A stretch of DNA of 64,000 nt from Streptomyces sp. AJS327 (GTDB taxonomy: Bacteria > Actinomycetota > Actinomycetes > Streptomycetales > Streptomycetaceae), in NCBI RefSeq assembly GCF_013450295.1, contig NZ_SKBR01000001.1, forward strand, positions 2,357,001 to 2,421,000, in the 5' to 3' direction. Under the pieces are notes generated by a model. It was given only the letters and a program-made list of their open reading frames with translations, was not told the DNA's origin and did not search any database. Positions 59,343 through 64,000 of this stretch are shown here, one piece after another; within the stretch, counting starts at the first letter, position 1, and each line of letters starts with the position of its first letter. A program made the position numbers and the translations under genes.

Positions 59343-61052
59343 TCAGAGAGCGGACAGTTCGGCCTCCAGGTCGTCCAGGCCGAGGGAGCCCTGGGAGAGG
59401 GCCGCCATGTGCCAGGACTTCGCGTCGAAGGCGTCACCGTGTGCCGCGCGGGCGGCCTCGCGCCCGCGCAGCCAGGCCCGTTCGCCGAGCTTGTAGCCGA
59501 TCGCCTGGCCGGGGAGGCCCAGGTAGCGGACGAGTTCGCTCTCCACGAAGCTGGCGGGCCGCCCGCTGTGCTGGCCGAAGAACTCCTGCGCCAGCTCCGG
59601 CGTCCACCGCTCGCCCGGGTGGAAGGGCGAGTGCTCCGGGATCTCCAGCCCGAGGTGCATGCCGATGTCGACGATGATCCGGGTCGAGCGCATCATCTGC
59701 GCGTCCAGGTACCCCAGGCGCCGTTCGGGGTCGGTGAGGTAGCCCAGCTCGTCCATGAGCCGCTCCGCGTACAGTGCCCAGCCCTCCGCGTTGGCGCTGA
59801 CCATGCCGATCGTCGTCTGGTAGCGGGAGAGCCGCTCGGCGACGTACGTCCACTGCGCCAGCTGGAGGTGGTGGCCCGGCACCCCCTCGTGGTACCAGGT
59901 CGTGACCAGGTCGTAGACGGGGAAGCTGGTCTCGCCCTGGACGGGTAGCCAGGTGCGGCCCGGCCGGGAGAAGTCCAGCGAGGGCTGGGTGTAGTAGGGG
60001 GCGGCGGCGCTGCCGGGCGGGGCGATGCGCGACTCCACCCGCCGGACGGGCTCGGCCAGTTCGAAGTGGGTGCCGTCGAGTTCCGTGATGGCCTCGTCCA
60101 TCAGGCTCTGGAGCCACTCGCGGACCGCGTCCACGCCCTCGACGGTCTGGCCCTCGGTGTCCAGCCGCCGCAGCACCTCCCAGGGGTTCTCCACCCCCGG
60201 CATGATCTTCGCCGCCTCGGTGCGCATCTCGCCGAGGATCCGGTGGAACTCCGCCCAGCCGTAGCCGTACGCCTCCTCCAGGTCGAGGTCGGCGCCGTTC
60301 CAGTAGCGTGCCCACCGCGCGTAGCGCTCCCGCCCCACCGTCTCGGGGGCGCCCTCGACGCCGGGCGCGTACACGTCCCGCAGCCAGTCGCGGAGCGCGC
60401 GGACCGCGCCGGTGGCCTCCGCCGCCGCCGCGTCCAGCTCGGCGAGGAGCGTGTCCGGGCCGTCCGCGGCGAAGGCGGCGAACCAGCCGTCCGCGGCCGT
60501 CTCGCCTCCGGTGCCCTCGCCGATCCACTCGCCGAGCTGTTCCAGCAGGGTGGCGACCTGGCGCGGCCCGGCGGGCAGCCCGCGCTCCAGCCCCTCGGCG
60601 AGCGCGGCCCGGTAGCCCTCCAGCGTCGCGGGCACCGCGCGCATCCGCCGCGCGATCACCGCCCAGTCCTCCTCCGTCTCGGACGGCATCATCGGGAACA
60701 CCCCGCGCACCGCGTGCACGGGGCAGCCGAGGTTGTTGACCGAGCGCAGGCCCTCGCCCGCCTCGTGCACGGCGAGTTCCGCCGTCAGCCGCTCGCGGAG
60801 CAGCCGGGCGCAGCGCCGCTCCTCGTCGCGGTCGGCTCCGGGCAGCGCCTCGGCGGCGGTCAGCCGCGTCAGGGTCTCCCGGACCAGCTCCGCCGTCGCC
60901 TCCTGCCCGGCGGGGGAGTAGTCGGGCAGCAGCCCGTTGCTCTCGGGCACGCCGAGGTAGGTTCCGGTGATGGGGTCGAGTTCGACGACGGCGTCGACGT
61001 AGGCGTCAGCGACCTGGCGCGGCAGTCGCGCGGCATTCATGGCTTCGGACAT
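59343..61052 (-). CDS. DUF885 family (M1-like HExxxxxH) putative metallopeptidase
   Basis: The protein has 569 residues. ATG 61052 is preferred because AGGA lies eight bases upstream; ATG 61061 is also in frame. DUF885 covers nearly the whole chain. The putative zinc motif is TTWYHEGVPGHHLQLAQW (near 366-383), followed by an active-site-like SANAEGWALYAERLMDELGY (near 402) and PGQAIGYKLGERAWL near the end. These proteins are predicted to be dipeptidases or oligopeptidases and are mostly uncharacterised. No signal peptide, so probably cytoplasmic. Confidence 0.88.
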   Translation of the reverse strand: MSEAMNAARLPRQVADAYVDAVVELDPITGTYLGVPESNGLLPDYSPAGQEATAELVRETLTRLTAAEALPGADRDEERRCARLLRERLTAELAVHEAGEGLRSVNNLGCPVHAVRGVFPMMPSETEEDWAVIARRMRAVPATLEGYRAALAEGLERGLPAGPRQVATLLEQLGEWIGEGTGGETAADGWFAAFAADGPDTLLAELDAAAAEATGAVRALRDWLRDVYAPGVEGAPETVGRERYARWARYWNGADLDLEEAYGYGWAEFHRILGEMRTEAAKIMPGVENPWEVLRRLDTEGQTVEGVDAVREWLQSLMDEAITELDGTHFELAEPVRRVESRIAPPGSAAAPYYTQPSLDFSRPGRTWLPVQGETSFPVYDLVTTWYHEGVPGHHLQLAQWTYVAERLSRYQTTIGMVSANAEGWALYAERLMDELGYLTDPERRLGYLDAQMMRSTRIIVDIGMHLGLEIPEHSPFHPGERWTPELAQEFFGQHSGRPASFVESELVRYLGLPGQAIGYKLGERAWLRGREAARAAHGDAFDAKSWHMAALSQGSLGLDDLEAELSAL

Positions 61053-61219
61053 GCGGTCCATCCTGGTACGCGAGGTAGCCCGGCGTCACCAGGCTGCCGC
61101 ACGTGGCTGGGCCGGGACCCGAACGACCGGTGCCCGCTGGGGAGTTGAACCGTGCCGGACGGCGGCGCCGGTGGGCTGGCGCGCGGCGGGGACGGGGCGG
61201 CCGGGCCGTCACCACGCGC

Positions 61220-61789
61220 TCACGGCCGCCGGGCGAGGCGCCGCAGCACCTGGCCGCAGCGGCGGGCGTACAGCCGCTGGAAGAGCCGTACCAGCGGACC
61301 GGCGGCGCGCGTCCACCAGACGCCGGGCACGCTGAACGCGCGCACCTCCAGCCAGACCGTGCCGTCCGCCCGGTGGGTGACGAGGAAGCCCTCCTCGCCG
61401 CGCTCCGGGTGCCCGGGCAGCGTGCCGTAGGCCCAGCCCGCCCGCCGTTCGCCGTCCAGCGTCCACACCACCCGGCACGGGCCGCGCACCCGCAGACGGG
61501 CCACGCCCAGCCCGACCGTGACCCGGGTGCCGGTGGCCGCGCGCGGCGCCTCCGCGTCCACCGCGACGCCCATCGCGCGGTGCATCCGCCACTCCCGCAG
61601 CGCCCGGGAGGCCGCGCGGAAGACGGCCTCCCCCGTGCCGAGCCGGGTGCGCACCCACAGGGTGGAGTAGCCCCGGGGCGGCCGCCGGTCGCTGCCGGGG
61701 GCGGTGGCCCCGACGGAGTCCGCCGGGTAGGTGAGGGCGGGCTCCGCCGGGTCGGCGGCGCGGTGCTCGCGGAGGACGTCGTCGTTCAC
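61220..61789 (-). CDS. DUF1990 family protein
   Basis: The protein has 189 residues from GTG 61789. DUF1990 motifs are present: WRMHRAMGVAVDAEAP (near 67), RVVWTLDGERRAGWAYGTLPGHPERGEEGFLVTH (outline, near 106-140) and the C-terminal RLYARRCGQVLRRLA. The family has a START-like fold and unknown function. A CATACT box eight bases before the start may mark a leaderless promoter. The 167-bp gap to the DUF885 gene (61053-61219) contains no tRNA despite a superficial resemblance. Confidence 0.83.
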   Translation of the reverse strand: MNDDVLREHRAADPAEPALTYPADSVGATAPGSDRRPPRGYSTLWVRTRLGTGEAVFRAASRALREWRMHRAMGVAVDAEAPRAATGTRVTVGLGVARLRVRGPCRVVWTLDGERRAGWAYGTLPGHPERGEEGFLVTHRADGTVWLEVRAFSVPGVWWTRAAGPLVRLFQRLYARRCGQVLRRLARRP

Positions 61790-61813
61790 ACCGGCCGAGT
61801 ATGGCTCACCGGG

Positions 61814-63397
61814 TCACTGGCCCACTCGGCCGGGCTGGAGGGTCTGACGGAACAGGACGTCGCCGCCCTCGGTGCGCAGCCGCACCGTCAGCTCGCCGCT
61901 CGCCCCGTCGACGTCCACCTGGCCGAAGTACGAACTGTCCGGCCCCGGCGGGGTGTTGGCCTCCCCCGGAGCCCGGATGAACCGGGTCTCAGGGCCGAAG
62001 GTGCCGTCCAGCTCCAGCGCGGGGAAACCGCCCGCGTTCAGCGGCCCGGAGACGAACTCCCAGAACGGCGCGAAGTCGGTGAACCCGGCCCGGGACGGGT
62101 CGTAGTGCTGCGCGCTGGTGTAGTGCACGTCCGTGGTCAGCCAGAGGGTGCCGGTGATCCGCCGGTGCTTGATGTGCCGCAGCACCTCGGCCACCTGGAG
62201 TTCGCGGCCCAGCGGAGCCCCGGGGTCGCCCTGCGCGACGGCCTCGACGTCCGTGTCGCCGTCCGGCACCACCAGCCCGAGCGGCATGTCGGCGGCGATC
62301 ACCTTCCACACCGCGCGGGAGCGGGACAACTCCCGCTTGAGCCACCTCAGTTGCCGTTCCCCGAGAATGCCCTGGGGGTCCGGGGTCTGCCGCCCGGGCG
62401 AGTTGGCGTTCCGATAGGTCCGCATGTCCAGCACGAAGACGTCCAGCAGCGGGCCGTGGCGCACCACCCGGTAGACCCGCCCGTCCTCGTCGCCCGGGGG
62501 GAGGGTGCTGATCGGGAAGTACTCCCCGAAGGCACGGCGGGAGCGGGCCGCCAGGGTGTCCACGTCCTTCACGGTGTACCGCTCGTCGTCCAGGATCTCG
62601 CCCGGATACCAGTTGTTGACCACCTCGTGGTCGTCCCACTGGGCCACCACCGGCACCCGCGCGTTGAACCTCCGCAGCTGCTCGTCCAGCAGGTTGTACC
62701 GGTGGTTGCCGCGGAACTGGTCCAGCGTCTGCGCCACCCGCGCCTTCTCCTCCGTGGTGACGTTCCGCCACACCGAGCCGTCCGGCAGCGGCACCTCGGG
62801 CTCGATCGGCCCGTCGGCGTAGATGGTGTCCCCGCTGTTGAGGAAGAAGTCGGGGTCGAGACGGAGCATCTCCCGGAAGATCGGGAAGCCGCCCCGGTCC
62901 GGGTTGATGCCCCAGCCCTGCCCCGCCAGATCGCCCGACCACAGGAACCGCACACCGTCCCGGCGCCGCGCGGGCGCCGTGCGGAAGCTGCCGTACACCG
63001 GCTCCCCGGTGCGCCGCGGGTCGTCCGGGTCGGACAGCGTGACGCGGTAGTGGACCCGCTCCCCGGCGGGCAGCCCGCGCAGCGCCGCGCGTCCGGTGAA
63101 GTCGGTCTCCGGGCCCACCAACGGGCCCTCCCAGCGGCGCGGGTGGCGGAACGACTCGGTGGCCGAGGTCTCCACCACCATCCGCGCGGGCCGGTCCGAC
63201 CGGACCCACACCAGCCCGGAGGAGGTGGTGACATCGCCCGTCTGGACGCCCCACCGGGCACGCGGACGGCCGCGCAGCAGCTGCGCCGGGGCGGCCGCGG
63301 TGAGCAGCGGGGCGGAGAGCACCGCCGAGGCGGCGACCGTGCCGCGGAGCAGTGCCCGGCGGCCAGGGGGTCTGCTGGGGGTGGCGCCTCGCGTCAT
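61814..63397 (-). CDS. phoD: PhoD-like alkaline phosphatase/phosphodiesterase, Tat-exported
   Basis: The protein has 527 residues. GAGGAGG precedes ATG 63397. The N-terminus carries a Tat signal (PPGRRALLRGTVAASAVLSAPLL, cleavage after about residue 37). A PhoD N-terminal fibronectin-like domain (about 48-140) precedes the catalytic domain, with FLWSGDLAGQGWG (metal Asp, near 150), FLNSGDTIYADG (near 188), VAQWDDHEVVNNW (near 252), MRTYRN and the late TTDVHYTSAQHYDPS (near 408). Such enzymes release phosphate from phosphodiesters or teichoic acid outside the cell with Ca and Fe. No PHO box was identified in the upstream gap. Confidence 0.92.
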   Translation of the reverse strand: MTRGATPSRPPGRRALLRGTVAASAVLSAPLLTAAAPAQLLRGRPRARWGVQTGDVTTSSGLVWVRSDRPARMVVETSATESFRHPRRWEGPLVGPETDFTGRAALRGLPAGERVHYRVTLSDPDDPRRTGEPVYGSFRTAPARRRDGVRFLWSGDLAGQGWGINPDRGGFPIFREMLRLDPDFFLNSGDTIYADGPIEPEVPLPDGSVWRNVTTEEKARVAQTLDQFRGNHRYNLLDEQLRRFNARVPVVAQWDDHEVVNNWYPGEILDDERYTVKDVDTLAARSRRAFGEYFPISTLPPGDEDGRVYRVVRHGPLLDVFVLDMRTYRNANSPGRQTPDPQGILGERQLRWLKRELSRSRAVWKVIAADMPLGLVVPDGDTDVEAVAQGDPGAPLGRELQVAEVLRHIKHRRITGTLWLTTDVHYTSAQHYDPSRAGFTDFAPFWEFVSGPLNAGGFPALELDGTFGPETRFIRAPGEANTPPGPDSSYFGQVDVDGASGELTVRLRTEGGDVLFRQTLQPGRVGQ

Positions 63398-63679
63398 GTA
63401 CGGCCTCCTCGGTGGCGGTGGAACGGGCTCGGGCACGGCGGGCCGCGCGTGGCGCTCCGCCGTGTCCCGCCGGGCGGAGCGGCACCCGCGAGCGCCACCC
63501 CGGAGGGGGGACGCGCGTAGCGTACGGAGATCGCGGCGATCGCGCACCCGTCCGGACGGTGCCGGTCGCCTCCCATTGATCACGGCCCGCGCGACGGGCG
63601 GGCCAGGACGAGGTGAACGCGGGCCGTCGCTCCGGTGTCCCGCGCCGCCCCACCCGGACGCCCCGCGCCTGACGGGCGG

Positions 63680-64000
63680 TCAGCCCGCGCGGACGGTGTC
63701 GAGCACCACCCGCGCGACCGAGGCGGGATCGTCGTTCATCGGCACGTGACCGCAGTCGCGCAGCCGCACCAGCCGCGCGCCGGGGATCACCCGCTTCGCC
63801 CGCGCGCCCTGACGGCGGAGCAGCAGCCGGTCCCGGTCGCCCCAGGCGACGGTCACCGGGACGTCCGGGAGGTCGCGGCGGAAGAGCGACCGGGGCAGAC
63901 GCCCCTCGGCCAGCACCGGCGCGAACCCCTCCGCCGCCCGCAGCGCCCGGGTCTCGGCGACCACGGCGTCCGGCGAACGGCGCCCGGGCCGCGCGTAGAT
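63680..64000 (-). CDS. Alpha/beta hydrolase, C-terminal part only
   Basis: The reading frame is open from the right edge (64000) to a stop at 63680, so 106 C-terminal residues are visible. LPDVPVTVAWGDRDRLLLRRQG holds the acid Asp of the catalytic triad, and RLVRLRDCGHVPMNDDPASVARVVLDT holds the catalytic His, the usual end of alpha/beta hydrolases. The nucleophile elbow lies outside the window, so neither activity nor substrate can be judged. A TGG/GTG codon inside the frame is not the real start. Confidence 0.8.
   Translation of the reverse strand: MYARPGRRSPDAVVAETRALRAAEGFAPVLAEGRLPRSLFRRDLPDVPVTVAWGDRDRLLLRRQGARAKRVIPGARLVRLRDCGHVPMNDDPASVARVVLDTVRAG

Noticed and set aside
61070..61180. 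tRNA-like T-arm sequence (GGTTCAACTCC on the minus strand)
   Set aside because: The flanking bases cannot form a 5-bp T stem, and no acceptor or anticodon arms are found at the right distances.

Overview
The window is very GC-rich, densely packed, codes on both strands and uses GTG starts freely. Mycothiol-type formaldehyde detoxification, an ECF sigma factor, LAL/GntR/XRE-type regulators and many TANNNT-N6-start (leaderless) promoters all point to a Streptomyces-like actinomycete chromosome. No rRNA, tRNA, CRISPR, phage or transposase gene was seen.

Layout. 1-4.7 kb: the regulatory and ATPase end of a contractile injection system (CIS) locus: a LAL regulator cut by the window edge, a LuxR-type regulator, a DUF4255 (Pvc16-like) protein and an AAA+ ATPase. 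The sheath, tube and baseplate genes that would be expected next are absent. 4.7-11 kb: a hydantoinase/oxoprolinase operon (hyuA-hyuB), its likely GntR regulator and an MHS-family transporter. A 13-bp palindrome lies inside both promoters. 11-19 kb: a chloramphenicol-phosphotransferase-like kinase, then a YdiJ-like FAD/Fe-S dehydrogenase, a LysR regulator, a 2-oxoadipate dioxygenase/decarboxylase and a Glu/Leu/Phe/Val dehydrogenase. Together these could form a route from 2-aminoadipate through D-2-hydroxyglutarate to 2-oxoglutarate. 19-29.5 kb: an amine or amide metabolism cluster: an M20 peptidase-like amidohydrolase, a FluG-like amidohydrolase overlapping a glutamine-synthetase-like ligase, then MftD-like and MftG-like oxidoreductases, a class III aminotransferase, an RpiR regulator and ornithine aminotransferase. 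29.7-35.4 kb: one minus-strand run reading nicX, nicC, a NicD-MarR fusion, S-(hydroxymethyl)mycothiol dehydrogenase and an MBL-fold hydrolase. This is the lower nicotinate pathway next to formaldehyde detoxification. The NicD half of the fusion has Gly in place of the catalytic Ser.

36-43 kb: an NDH-2-like oxidoreductase with an ECF sigma factor, an exact 390-bp tandem duplication, a TetR/MFS divergent pair with two palindromic operators, a flavin reductase and a DMT transporter. 43-64 kb is mostly housekeeping: M23 peptidase, UppP, a TVP38 membrane protein, a spermidine-synthase-fold protein, thioesterase, gamma-carbonic anhydrase, acyltransferase, EamA/XRE pair, CoA-binding protein, YbaK, YigZ, SbcCD, DUF885, DUF1990, PhoD, and an alpha/beta hydrolase cut by the right edge.

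The overall theme of the first 35 kb is catabolism of nitrogenous compounds (hydantoins or oxoproline, aminoadipate, amines, ornithine, nicotinate), with each module carrying its own regulator. The most unusual points are the NicD-MarR fusion lacking the nucleophile, the MftD/MftG-like pair without other mycofactocin genes, the truncated CIS locus and the fresh-looking 390-bp duplication.
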